11,221 nucleotides of DNA from an uncultured Micrococcales bacterium (GTDB taxonomy: Bacteria > Actinomycetota > Actinomycetes > Actinomycetales > Microbacteriaceae): NCBI GenBank assembly GCA_903820955.1, contig CAIJJH010000041.1, positions 1-11,221 on the forward strand. The letters run 5' to 3'. Made by a program: the position numbers and the translations under genes. Within the stretch, counting starts at the first letter, position 1, and the number at the start of each line of letters is the position of its first letter. Below, in pieces: positions 1-6,550 of the stretch. The notes under the pieces were generated by a model. It saw only the letters and a list, made by a program, of their open reading frames with translations. It did no database searches and was not told the origin of the DNA.

Positions 1-627
1 GTCTTCGATGGTGGAGTTTTGGAGGACAGGCTTTTCTTCTTGTGGTTCTTGAACTGTGGAGGTTGCGATCAGGAACGCCATGTTGATGTGGTTTTTGTTT
101 GTTGCTTCTTTGACTGCCTGTTCGCAGGATTCGAAGTCGTTGGTGGTGATTGACGTGGCATTGATGCCTGGGACTATGCGGTCGATGGTTACTAGGGGGG
201 TGTTGTTTCTGTTTTCGGTGCTCAGGTGGTCGTGGACTGTTGCTGTGGAGGGGACGACGATGAGGCCGTCAACCTGCTTTTCGAGCAGAGTCTGGATTGC
301 TTCGCGTTCGACTTCGAGGTTTTCGTCGGTGTTTGAGATCAGCACTTCGTAGCCGTTGGCTCTTGCGGTGTCGACGATGCCTTTGGTGGCGCGGTCGAAG
401 AAGACGTTGGTGAAGTCGGCGATGATTACCAGCCCGATGGTTTTGGTGTTGCCGGCTCGCATCGAACGGGCTACTTGGTTGGGGGTGTAGCCGATCTTGT
501 TTGCGGCTGCCTTGACTAGGTTTCGGGTGTCTTCTGAGATGCGGCCGTAGTCTGAGAGAGCTCTTGAGGCTGTTGCTCGCGACACGCCAGCGGCGGCAGC
601 CACGTCGTTGATGGTCGGTTTCTTCAC
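1..627 (-). CDS. LacI-family transcriptional repressor, C-terminus cut off by window edge
   Basis: The minus strand reads open without a stop from a GTG at 627 to base 1, giving 209 residues. An AGGAGG Shine-Dalgarno sequence (complement of 633-638) lies five bases upstream, which fixes the start. Residues 4-23 (PTINDVAAAAGVSRATASRAL region) form the LacI helix-turn-helix, residues 49-58 (PNQVARSMRA) match the DNA-binding hinge helix, and from about residue 63 (TIGLVI) the periplasmic-binding-protein-like effector domain begins. Family members are about 330-350 residues, so roughly 120 residues lie outside the window. The gene diverges from a sugar ABC transporter operon and an operator-like palindrome lies between them, so it most likely represses that operon until the sugar or a derivative binds. 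The family call is very secure; the effector is unknown. Confidence 0.96.
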   Translation of the reverse strand, partial: MKKPTINDVAAAAGVSRATASRALSDYGRISEDTRNLVKAAANKIGYTPNQVARSMRAGNTKTIGLVIIADFTNVFFDRATKGIVDTARANGYEVLISNTDENLEVEREAIQTLLEKQVDGLIVVPSTATVHDHLSTENRNNTPLVTIDRIVPGINATSITTNDFESCEQAVKEATNKNHINMAFLIATSTVQEPQEEKPVLQNSTIED

Positions 628-729
628 GGCTGCCTCCTTTGTTTTATTGGCTGTTGTCTATCGTAACTAAACCGTTATGAATTGAATTTGTAATTTAGTT
701 CTTGGGTCTGGTTGTATTCTAATAGGAAA

Positions 730-757
730 TGCGAGAACGTTCTCGCAATTCTCGCAA
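730..757. promoter_or_regulatory. Probable LacI-type operator: 18-bp perfect palindrome plus adjacent half-site
   Basis: TGCGAGAACGTTCTCGCA at 730-747 is a perfect palindrome with a central CG, the usual form of LacI-family operators. The half-site TTCTCGCAA (740-748) is repeated exactly and without a gap at 749-757. The site is about 70-95 bases before the transporter start codon and about 100 bases before the divergent repressor start. A/T-rich DNA with possible -10 elements such as TATTCT (715-720) lies just upstream, so a bound repressor would sit over or just after the transcription start. Operator function is inferred from form and position. Confidence 0.82.
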
Positions 758-825
758 ATAATCAGGCAAAGTTGATTTTGATTTCTATTCGGAGTCGCGG
801 AGCAAAACCAAACAAGGAGAATCGC

Positions 826-1806
826 ATGAAGCGTTCACTAAGAACGATTGCAGCATTCGGAGTTGCAGCGGCACTAGTCGCTGGAGCATCTGGTTGCGCT
901 GCAAACAAGCAGATCACCATCGCCTTCGTAATGGGTGCAGAATCAGACCCATTCTTCCAGGCAATGAAGGTCGGCGCAGAGGCAGAAGCCAAGGCAGAGG
1001 GCGTAAAGCTAATCTGGCAGGGCGACGCATCGCACTACGACGTAGCCACCGAGGTTCCAATCGTTGACAACGTAATCGCACAGAAGCCAGACGGCCTCGT
1101 GTTGATCCCAACCGACCCAGACGGCCTACAGGCTTCGAGCGACAAGGCTGTTGCAGCCGGCATCGCAGTTGCCAACGTAGACACCCACGTCACCGACCTA
1201 TCGAAGGTTGTTACCTTCATCACTGGTGACAACGGAGACGGTGGAGCAAAGGCCGCAAAGGCAATTGCTGACAAGATCGGTTACACCGCTGGCAAGACCT
1301 ACCAGGTCGTTGTTGGTCTAACCTCAGCTACCGCAACCACCAACGTTGCTCGCCTAGAGGGCTTCAAGACTGCAGTTGCTCAGGACTACCCAGGCATTCA
1401 GATCATGGACGTCGCCTACTCGGCTTCGAACCCACAGACTGCTGCCACCAACGTCAACAACTGGCTAACCAAGTACCCTAACCTCTCGGGTATCTTCGCT
1501 ATTGACGGCACCAACGCTTCAGGTGCAGCTGCTGCACTTCAGGCTAAGGGTCTAACTGGCAAGATTGCTCTAGTTGGTTACGACGCTTACCCAGCAAACG
1601 TTGCCCTGATCACTTCTGGTGTCTTCACCGCACTGATCGCTCAGGACCCAGCTGCTGAGGCACGCCTAGCAATCAAGACCCTTGTTGACTACATCAAGAA
1701 CAAGAAGTCTCCTGCAACGCGCGACGTAGTTATTCCTAACGTGACTCTTGACGCCATGACCTCGGCGGCAGACCTCGCTAAGTACACCTACGTAGCAACC
1801 AAGTAG
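826..1806 (+). CDS. Sugar ABC transporter substrate-binding lipoprotein (CUT2 / RbsB-like)
   Basis: This encodes a 326-residue extracellular binding protein that should capture a monosaccharide and deliver it to the permease encoded next. Residues 1-23 are a lipoprotein signal peptide (MKRSLRT, then an Ala-rich hydrophobic stretch) ending at A-S-G-C, with Cys24 as the lipidation site. The mature part has the Peripla_BP_4 pattern: ITIAFVMGAESDPFF (30-44), the PDGLVLIPTDP segment (88-98), VDTHV (118-122), GYDAY (251-255) and IAQDPAAEARLA (271-282). The ATG at 826 is chosen because AAGGAGA (814-820) precedes it and the signal peptide begins there; an in-frame TTG at 712 would read across the operator. 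Leucine is often encoded by CTA, as in the ribosomal genes here, suggesting high expression. The sugar is not identifiable. Confidence 0.93.
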   Translation: MKRSLRTIAAFGVAAALVAGASGCAANKQITIAFVMGAESDPFFQAMKVGAEAEAKAEGVKLIWQGDASHYDVATEVPIVDNVIAQKPDGLVLIPTDPDGLQASSDKAVAAGIAVANVDTHVTDLSKVVTFITGDNGDGGAKAAKAIADKIGYTAGKTYQVVVGLTSATATTNVARLEGFKTAVAQDYPGIQIMDVAYSASNPQTAATNVNNWLTKYPNLSGIFAIDGTNASGAAAALQAKGLTGKIALVGYDAYPANVALITSGVFTALIAQDPAAEARLAIKTLVDYIKNKKSPATRDVVIPNVTLDAMTSAADLAKYTYVATK

Positions 1807-1831
1807 TACCGATACATAAGTAAGGGTTCAA

Positions 1832-2878
1832 ATGACCGACAGCAAGCAGAGTGTGAGCGTGGGAGACCGCGTTCGCTCGCTGGTAGGGAACCAGACGTCG
1901 CTTCTCATCGTTGTGATGGTTGCGTTGTCGATAGTGTTCACAGCGTTTTCGAATGGAACGTTCCTACAAACCAGCATTTTCAGCAACATCCTCACAGACT
2001 GGGGATCCCTGATTCTGCTTGCTGTCGGTCAAACCCTTGTAGTGATTAGCGGCGGAATCGACCTCTCGGTCGGTTCCACCGTTAGTCTCTCAACTGTTGT
2101 CGCCGGCTTCGTGCTGGTAAAAGTTATGAACCTTCCGGGCACGATCCACGGCTCAGACGCCTGGGGTTACCTGGTAATCGCAATCTTGGTTGCGGTATTA
2201 ACCGGCCTCGCCGTGGGAGCAGTCAATGCACTGCTAATCAATGTCTTCAAAATCGTCCCATTCATCGCAACCCTCTCCACCTTCGGTGCTGCAGCCGGTT
2301 TTGCGATCATCATCTCGGGCGGTATGCCTCTTCAAGGCCCAAACGACTTTGCGCTGATCAACCCGATAAGAATTCCGGGCATCGATGTGCGCACCTTTGA
2401 CACCGGCTTGCTCTCGCCGATGGTAATTCTCATGATTGTTGTCGTAACGATCGTCGGCATGTTTTTGCACAAGGCCCGCTTCGGTCTTTACACCTACGCG
2501 ATCGGCTCGAACGCGTTTGCTGCTCGTGCCGCCGGCATCAGTGTGAAGCGCCACACAGCCAAGATCTACATGCTCTCGGGGGCCCTTTCTGGCCTCGGTG
2601 GTTTCTATGCCTACGTTCGCCTCGGCGGTGGTTCGCCGTCATCGGGTGCCGGTATGGAGCTCTTTGCAATCGCGGCAACTGTGATCGGTGGTGCCTCGCT
2701 TATGGGCGGCGTGGGGCGCATCATCGGAACAGTTCTCGGAACCCTAATTCTCTACACCGTGCAGAGCGGTCTGCTCATGGTTGGTGTTTCGGCCGACTGG
2801 AAGCAGATCGTCGTCGCAATCCTGATTGCAGCAGCTGTTGCGGTGCAAACCCTCCAGAAGAAGAACGGGGCACGCTAA
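1832..2878 (+). CDS. Sugar ABC transporter permease (CUT2 / RbsC-like, BPD_transp_2)
   Basis: This 348-residue membrane protein should form the channel of the importer, probably as a homodimer. Hydrophobic segments recur along its length, for example near residues 23-40, 57-73, 84-99, 113-138, 143-163, 194-212, 248-262, 276-290 and 298-318. GGIDLSVGS (74-82) is a hallmark of RbsC-type permeases. The cytoplasmic coupling segment near 222-248 (YAIGSNAFAARAAGI) also matches the family and should contact the ATPase, and SGAGMELFAIAATVIGG (271-287) is another RbsC-like block. It starts 25 bases after the binding-protein gene with a modest AAGGG ribosome site. Its TAA stop shares a base with the ATG of the ATPase gene, indicating coupled translation. 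Confidence 0.93.
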   Translation: MTDSKQSVSVGDRVRSLVGNQTSLLIVVMVALSIVFTAFSNGTFLQTSIFSNILTDWGSLILLAVGQTLVVISGGIDLSVGSTVSLSTVVAGFVLVKVMNLPGTIHGSDAWGYLVIAILVAVLTGLAVGAVNALLINVFKIVPFIATLSTFGAAAGFAIIISGGMPLQGPNDFALINPIRIPGIDVRTFDTGLLSPMVILMIVVVTIVGMFLHKARFGLYTYAIGSNAFAARAAGISVKRHTAKIYMLSGALSGLGGFYAYVRLGGGSPSSGAGMELFAIAATVIGGASLMGGVGRIIGTVLGTLILYTVQSGLLMVGVSADWKQIVVAILIAAAVAVQTLQKKNGAR

Positions 2879-3654
2879 TGGCCGGCGAAGTGATCTACGA
2901 AGTCAAGAACGTCTCGAAGAGTTACGGCTCGGTTGTTGCGCTCGATGGCGCGAGCCTCAAGCTCCACGCCGGCGAGGTCCTTGGGCTGGTTGGCGACAAC
3001 GGTGCTGGTAAATCGACTCTCGTTAAGGTTCTTTCGGGTGCGCATGACGCCGACGGCGGCGAGCTATTTCTCGACGGCAAAGAGGTTCGCTGGCACGACC
3101 CGCGCCAGGCCCTTGACGCCGGCATCGAAACTCTCTATCAAGAGAGTGGTCTCGCTCCCGAACTAACCGTTTCGCAGAACGTTTTCTTGGGTCGCGAAAA
3201 GTTTGTAAAAGGCTTCCTCGGCAAGTTGGGATTCCTGGCCCGCAAGCAGATGGAGATAGAGGCGCACCATGACCTTGAAGCAGTAGGCATTGCAGTGCCT
3301 TCTTCGAACCGATCGGTTTCACAACTCTCGGGTGGTCAGCGCCAAGCGGTAGCGATTGGGCGTGCGGTCTCCTGGGCGAAACGCGTAATCATTCTTGACG
3401 AACCAACCAACCACCTTGGCGCACGCCAGGCTGGCGAGGTTTTGCAGATCGTCAAGGCTGCCAAGGCGAAGGGTTTGGGTGTGATCTTCATCTCGCACAC
3501 CCTCCCTCACGTCCTTGAGGTCACCGACCGCGTGGTTGTTCTGCGTCTCGTCAAGATCGTCAAGGACGCCCCGACCAACCTTTTCGACGGCGACACCCTC
3601 GTTGCCATGATTACCGGAACAATCACCGAGCTTCCGTCTGAGAAGAGTAAGTAA
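2878..3654 (+). CDS. Sugar ABC transporter ATP-binding protein, single-domain (FrcA-like)
   Basis: This 258-residue ATPase powers the importer. Walker A is GDNGAGKST (39-47), the Q-loop glutamine is Q88 (LYQES), the signature is LSGGQ (150-154), Walker B is VIILDEP (170-176) and the switch histidine is H207 (FISHTLPHV). Most CUT2 ATPases (RbsA, XylG) are about 500 residues with two fused nucleotide-binding domains. This protein has one complete domain and ends cleanly, as in the FrcA subgroup of fructose-type importers, so it probably works as a homodimer. It is not a truncated RbsA: nothing resembling a second half follows, and the next gene starts ten bases later. After Walker B the chain reads EPTNHLGARQ, where FrcA-like proteins as I recall them have Ala-Ala-Leu-Gly. 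Translation starts at the overlapping TAATG. Confidence 0.92.
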   Translation: MAGEVIYEVKNVSKSYGSVVALDGASLKLHAGEVLGLVGDNGAGKSTLVKVLSGAHDADGGELFLDGKEVRWHDPRQALDAGIETLYQESGLAPELTVSQNVFLGREKFVKGFLGKLGFLARKQMEIEAHHDLEAVGIAVPSSNRSVSQLSGGQRQAVAIGRAVSWAKRVIILDEPTNHLGARQAGEVLQIVKAAKAKGLGVIFISHTLPHVLEVTDRVVVLRLVKIVKDAPTNLFDGDTLVAMITGTITELPSEKSK

Positions 3655-3664
3655 GCCACTTCTT

Positions 3665-4594
3665 ATGACTTCTGTAACGGGAGAACAGTTCGTTCTCACG
3701 CATCAAGGCCCTAGCGGTCTCTTCACTGCGACAATCACTCAGGTTGGTGCCGCGCTTCGCACGTTCAGCCTTGGCGAAATCGACCTCGTCGAGCCGTATT
3801 CGGCCGAGGTCAAGGCCCCACTTTGTGCTGGTCAGGTAATGGCTCCGTGGGTGAATCGCCTCGATCACGGGCAGTGGAAGCACAACGGCAAGGTGCTGCA
3901 AAATCCGATCACGATCGTCGAGCAAGACAACGCCAACCATGGCCTGATGCTGGATTACATCTACGACCTGGTTTCTCAAACCGAGTCTTCGGTCACTCTC
4001 GCCGGCCTTATTTCACCAAGCGCGGGTTACCCGTTCGAGGTTTTGACCCACGTCACCTACTCGCTAAGTGATTTTGGTCTTGAAGTCACTCACCGAGCCG
4101 TCAACCGAAGCCTCGAGGCTGCGCCTTATGCCACCGGTGCTCACCCGTACTTCACGTTTTCTGCCGTCGACTCGGCCGACCTAATTTTGACCTCGGACGC
4201 CACCACCTTGACGCTGGTGAACGACCGCCAGATTCCGGTTGCCGAGGCCGCCACGGCTGGTTCGGATTTTGACCTGCGCGACGGCGTTCGAATTGGTGAC
4301 CGACACATCGACGAAGACCTCACCGGCCTTCCTCGTGACGAACAAGGGTTGGCTCACACTTACCTCCGCGCTTCGGATGGCCGCGGGCTCGATGTTTGGC
4401 AAGACGCGACCTTCAAGCACGTCGTGATCTTCACGCCAAAGTATTTTCCGACCGTTTTGGGCGGTGAGACTTCGGTTGCGGCTATCGAGCCTTCGACCTC
4501 GGCGCCAAATGCCTTCAACTCTGGGCGTGACCTGCTCTGGCTTGAGCCTGGCGTGGAGTTTGTCGGGCGCTGGGGCGTCGGCGTTACCCTCTAG
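3665..4594 (+). CDS. Aldose 1-epimerase (mutarotase)-family protein
   Basis: This 309-residue protein should be cytoplasmic and interconvert the alpha and beta anomers of an imported sugar. The galactose-mutarotase fold is recognisable from APWVNRL (60-66, Arg65), NHG (91-93, His92), GAHPYF (158-163, His160) and the C-terminal AIEPSTSAPNAFNSG (273-287, Glu275). By analogy with GalM, one of these histidines and the glutamate would be the acid/base pair. The usual substrate-binding acidic motif before the last third appears as HIDEDLTGL (214-222). It starts ten bases after the ATPase stop with no clear Shine-Dalgarno sequence, so it is probably translationally coupled. Its place in the operon suggests it processes the transported sugar. 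Related subgroups act on phosphorylated or unusual hexoses, so the exact substrate is open. Confidence 0.87.
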   Translation: MTSVTGEQFVLTHQGPSGLFTATITQVGAALRTFSLGEIDLVEPYSAEVKAPLCAGQVMAPWVNRLDHGQWKHNGKVLQNPITIVEQDNANHGLMLDYIYDLVSQTESSVTLAGLISPSAGYPFEVLTHVTYSLSDFGLEVTHRAVNRSLEAAPYATGAHPYFTFSAVDSADLILTSDATTLTLVNDRQIPVAEAATAGSDFDLRDGVRIGDRHIDEDLTGLPRDEQGLAHTYLRASDGRGLDVWQDATFKHVVIFTPKYFPTVLGGETSVAAIEPSTSAPNAFNSGRDLLWLEPGVEFVGRWGVGVTL

Positions 4595-4603
4595 GCTTAG
4601 GGC

Positions 4604-5248
4604 ATGCACCACTCTTGCAAGGGCCTGTTGTTCGACAACGACGGCGTATTAGTCGATTCTCACGACGCCGCTATTGAGGCCTGGGGCATTTGGTCTTCTG
4701 AGTTTGCACCCCACTTTGATTGGAATCAGCCGCAGAATGCCGGGCGTCGGGCCGAAGACAAGGTTCGCGAGCAGATAGCTCTTGAGTTGTTTGACGTTGC
4801 TAACGATCGGATCAATGCGCTCGAGCAGGCAACTGCTCACCTGACGGTTGCTTTGCCTGGCGCTGTTTCTTTGACGTCCTCTTTATTGGCTGGTTCTTGG
4901 ACCATTTGCACCTCGGCGAATGCTCGGTTGGGCGTTGCCAGGCTTCAGGCTGCGGGTATTCCGCTGCCTGCCGAGCTGGTTACCGGCGACGACGTTTCGC
5001 GGGGCAAGCCGATGCCCGATGCCTATTTGTTGGGGGCTTCTCGGTTGGGTTTTGCGCCTGCCGATTGTGTGGTCTTCGAAGATGCCGAGGCTGGGGTTCA
5101 GGCGGCTTTGGCGGCCGGTGTTGGCCTAATCATCGGGGTTTCTTCGAGGGCGTTGGAGACGACGTCCGAGATTGTGGTTCGAGACCTTCGCGGGATTACT
5201 TTTGACGGTTCTACGCTTGTTATTCCCGATGAGATTCGTCTGCGTTAG
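4604..5248 (+). CDS. HAD-superfamily hydrolase, sugar-phosphatase / beta-phosphoglucomutase-like
   Basis: The protein is 214 residues. All four HAD motifs are visible: I is LLFDNDGVLVDS (8-19), with nucleophile Asp11 and general acid Asp13; II is ICTSAN (101-106); III is GKPMPDAYL (134-142), with Lys135; IV is VVFEDAEAG (156-164). A cap of about 65-70 residues between motifs I and II fits subclass I, the group of sugar phosphatases and beta-phosphoglucomutases. A short gap of nine bases after the epimerase gene places it in the sugar operon. It may remove phosphate from a sugar phosphate formed from the imported substrate, or clear a toxic by-product; this is inference. The ribosome site is weak (TAGGG at 4598-4602). 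Motif I has Asn between the two Asp residues where Phe or Leu is common. Confidence 0.88.
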   Translation: MHHSCKGLLFDNDGVLVDSHDAAIEAWGIWSSEFAPHFDWNQPQNAGRRAEDKVREQIALELFDVANDRINALEQATAHLTVALPGAVSLTSSLLAGSWTICTSANARLGVARLQAAGIPLPAELVTGDDVSRGKPMPDAYLLGASRLGFAPADCVVFEDAEAGVQAALAAGVGLIIGVSSRALETTSEIVVRDLRGITFDGSTLVIPDEIRLR

Positions 5249-5257
5249 GAGGCTGTT

Positions 5258-5509
5258 TTGGCTGAGTTGAAGGTTTATGGCGCCGATTGGTGTTCGGATT
5301 GCCGTCGTTCGGAGAGACTTTTGGACGGCTTAGGGGTTGAGTTCTCGAAGTTTGACGTTTCTGAGTCGGCTGAACTTGCTGCTGAGGCGGAGGCGATTGC
5401 CGGGCGCAAGAATATCCCGGTGATCCAGTTCGAAGACGGCGTGGTGCTGGTTGAGCCGTCGGATGCGACTTTGTGGGCAGAGCTGAAGATTCGCGGGCTG
5501 GTTTCATAG
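5258..5509 (+). CDS. Mycoredoxin / glutaredoxin-like thiol-disulfide protein
   Basis: This 83-residue thioredoxin-fold protein begins with TTG at 5258. The start is supported by a strong AGGAGG (5247-5252) that overlaps the stop codon of the HAD gene. The N-terminal strand leads to the redox motif WCSDC (11-15, Cys12 and Cys15), followed by RRSERLLDGLGV. NIPVI (52-56) supplies the cis-proline (Pro54), and GVVLVEPSDATLWAEL (61-76) matches actinobacterial mycoredoxins, which reduce mycothiol-mixed disulfides. NrdH-type electron donors are a close alternative. The overlap makes it the apparent last gene of the sugar operon, although a redox function has no obvious link to sugar uptake. The family call is firm; the electron donor is inferred. 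Confidence 0.9.
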   Translation: MAELKVYGADWCSDCRRSERLLDGLGVEFSKFDVSESAELAAEAEAIAGRKNIPVIQFEDGVVLVEPSDATLWAELKIRGLVS

Positions 5510-5557
5510 GTTTATCCACTGCTTTGCGGTTGCCGGTTTTTGGGCTGTGAACATTTC

Positions 5558-5563
5558 TAAACT
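5558..5563 (+). promoter_or_regulatory. Candidate -10 element for a leaderless DUF3800 transcript
   Basis: TAAACT lies seven bases before the GTG at 5570, so transcription would start at or next to the first base of the start codon. The same hexamer appears as the probable -10 of the rplJ promoter. There is no Shine-Dalgarno sequence before this GTG, which fits a leaderless message. No good -35 is visible at the normal distance. Confidence 0.45.
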
Positions 5564-5569
5564 CGGGCG

Positions 5570-6205
5570 GTGTACGTATTCGTCGACGAATCTGGTGATG
5601 CTGGGTACAAGTTCGAGTCGGGGTCCTCTCGCTATTTTGTTGTTGCTTGTTTACTAATCGACCATGCCGAGCAAGCAGATTGCTTGCGAGAAGAATTAGC
5701 CAAGTTGAAGACAAGCCTTAACTGGAAACCGGAGTCCGAATTTAAGTTCTCGAAAATGAAATTTGACTTCCAACGACTGGTCTTGTCGTCGGTTGATTTC
5801 AGTTCGATCAATGTTCAGGTCTTTTATCTGGACAAGGCTCAATGCAGGCAAATAGAGGCACCCCCTTGGCTGACGCACGTTCAAATGCTGAGGCTATGTC
5901 TACAGCGACTCGAACCTGAATTGCGACACGCGGTGGTCAAAATAGATGGCGCAACGGGTTCAAGCCACAAGGGGGTGCTCAAGGACATCAGACCCAAAGG
6001 TTCAGTAGACCGATCTGAGCGCGCGATTCGGTCTTTGCGCCTCGTCCGATCCGAATCTGAAATATTGATCCAGTTGGCTGACATGGTTGCGGGTGTTGCT
6101 CGTCGGTCTCTTGAAGGTACTGGAGTAACTCAGTCTCGCTATGCAGCTGTCTTGAAGCGGGTTCTAGTCGCAAGGGAATCTCTGATTAGGCCCTTGATTA
6201 AATGA
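5570..6205 (+). CDS. DUF3800-family protein
   Basis: This 211-residue protein has the marks of the DUF3800 family: an N-terminal FVDESGD (4-10), SRYFVVACLLI (20-30), a central strand ending in an acidic residue (VVKIDG, 122-127) and a C-terminal QLADMVAGVARR (168-179). Asp6, Asp126 and Asp171 could form a metal-binding acidic set of the RNase H-like kind; this is inferred from spacing. The biochemical function is not established to my knowledge, and members often sit in variable or defence-rich regions. The GTG at 5570 is the only reasonable start, because an in-frame TAA lies at 5558-5560 and the FVDESG motif normally sits at the extreme N-terminus. The gene is separated from its neighbours on both sides and uses some TTA leucine codons, unlike the highly expressed genes here, so it may be a recent arrival. 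Confidence 0.86.
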   Translation: MYVFVDESGDAGYKFESGSSRYFVVACLLIDHAEQADCLREELAKLKTSLNWKPESEFKFSKMKFDFQRLVLSSVDFSSINVQVFYLDKAQCRQIEAPPWLTHVQMLRLCLQRLEPELRHAVVKIDGATGSSHKGVLKDIRPKGSVDRSERAIRSLRLVRSESEILIQLADMVAGVARRSLEGTGVTQSRYAAVLKRVLVARESLIRPLIK

Positions 6206-6550
6206 GAACCGACCCGGTACCTAGCCTGCTAGAGGCACGCGCACCATACGGTGACAGTTCGGTGTTCGGGTCGTTCAATAAAAATTATGACATCCAGAAA
6301 GCCAATATTCAAGGGACTTGCAGTGCTGTTGAAAAGAAGTCCTAGGTTTTTCGGCGGTTACCAGTTAGCCTTAGAACGTTACGAATTCGTGACATTAGTT
6401 ATTTGCAGGAGCACAAGGTGCTCCCAGTCTTCCTTCGTTTGAGATTCCGCCGTATTGCGGATGTTCTTCTCGTGTGTGGGTATAGCGCGATTGACTAACC
6501 CACCGCCAAGGCGCTACTCCCGCTGAGGTACATAACAGAAGAAGGAAATA
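6206..6550. other. 345-bp region without a convincing gene, rich in inverted repeats
   Basis: No recognisable protein or tRNA is present. Several structures stand out. GAACCGACCCG (6206-6216) pairs with CGGGTCGTTC (6267-6276) with one bulged base, enclosing smaller inverted repeats. GTTACGAATTCGTGAC (6378-6393) is a 16-base palindrome with one mismatch. GGAGCAC-AAG-GTGCTCC (6408-6424) is a perfect 7-bp hairpin, and TCCGC-6-GCGGA (6446-6461) is a smaller one. The later part probably holds the promoter and 5' leader of the helicase gene, though no consensus promoter is clear. None of the hairpins is followed by a T-run, so no terminator for the DUF3800 gene is seen. Confidence 0.6.

Noticed and set aside
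712..825. Upstream in-frame extension of the sugar-binding protein from TTG at 712
   Set aside because: It would translate through the operator, and it destroys the clear lipoprotein signal peptide that starts at 826 behind a good ribosome site.
2878..3654. ATPase gene as a frameshifted or truncated two-domain RbsA
   Set aside because: All motifs of one domain are intact, the C-terminus is normal for a single-domain protein, and no second-domain remnant follows.
5220..5714. 164-residue minus-strand frame across the redox gene and the start of DUF3800
   Set aside because: Low-complexity product without motifs, opposite two well-supported genes.
6408..6424. Perfect hairpin as a terminator of the DUF3800 gene
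   Set aside because: No T-run follows and it is 200 bases downstream of the stop codon; a leader or protein-binding role is more likely.
6251..6442. 63-residue open frame in the non-coding region (GTG start)
   Set aside because: No ribosome site, no recognisable motif, and it runs through the inverted repeats.
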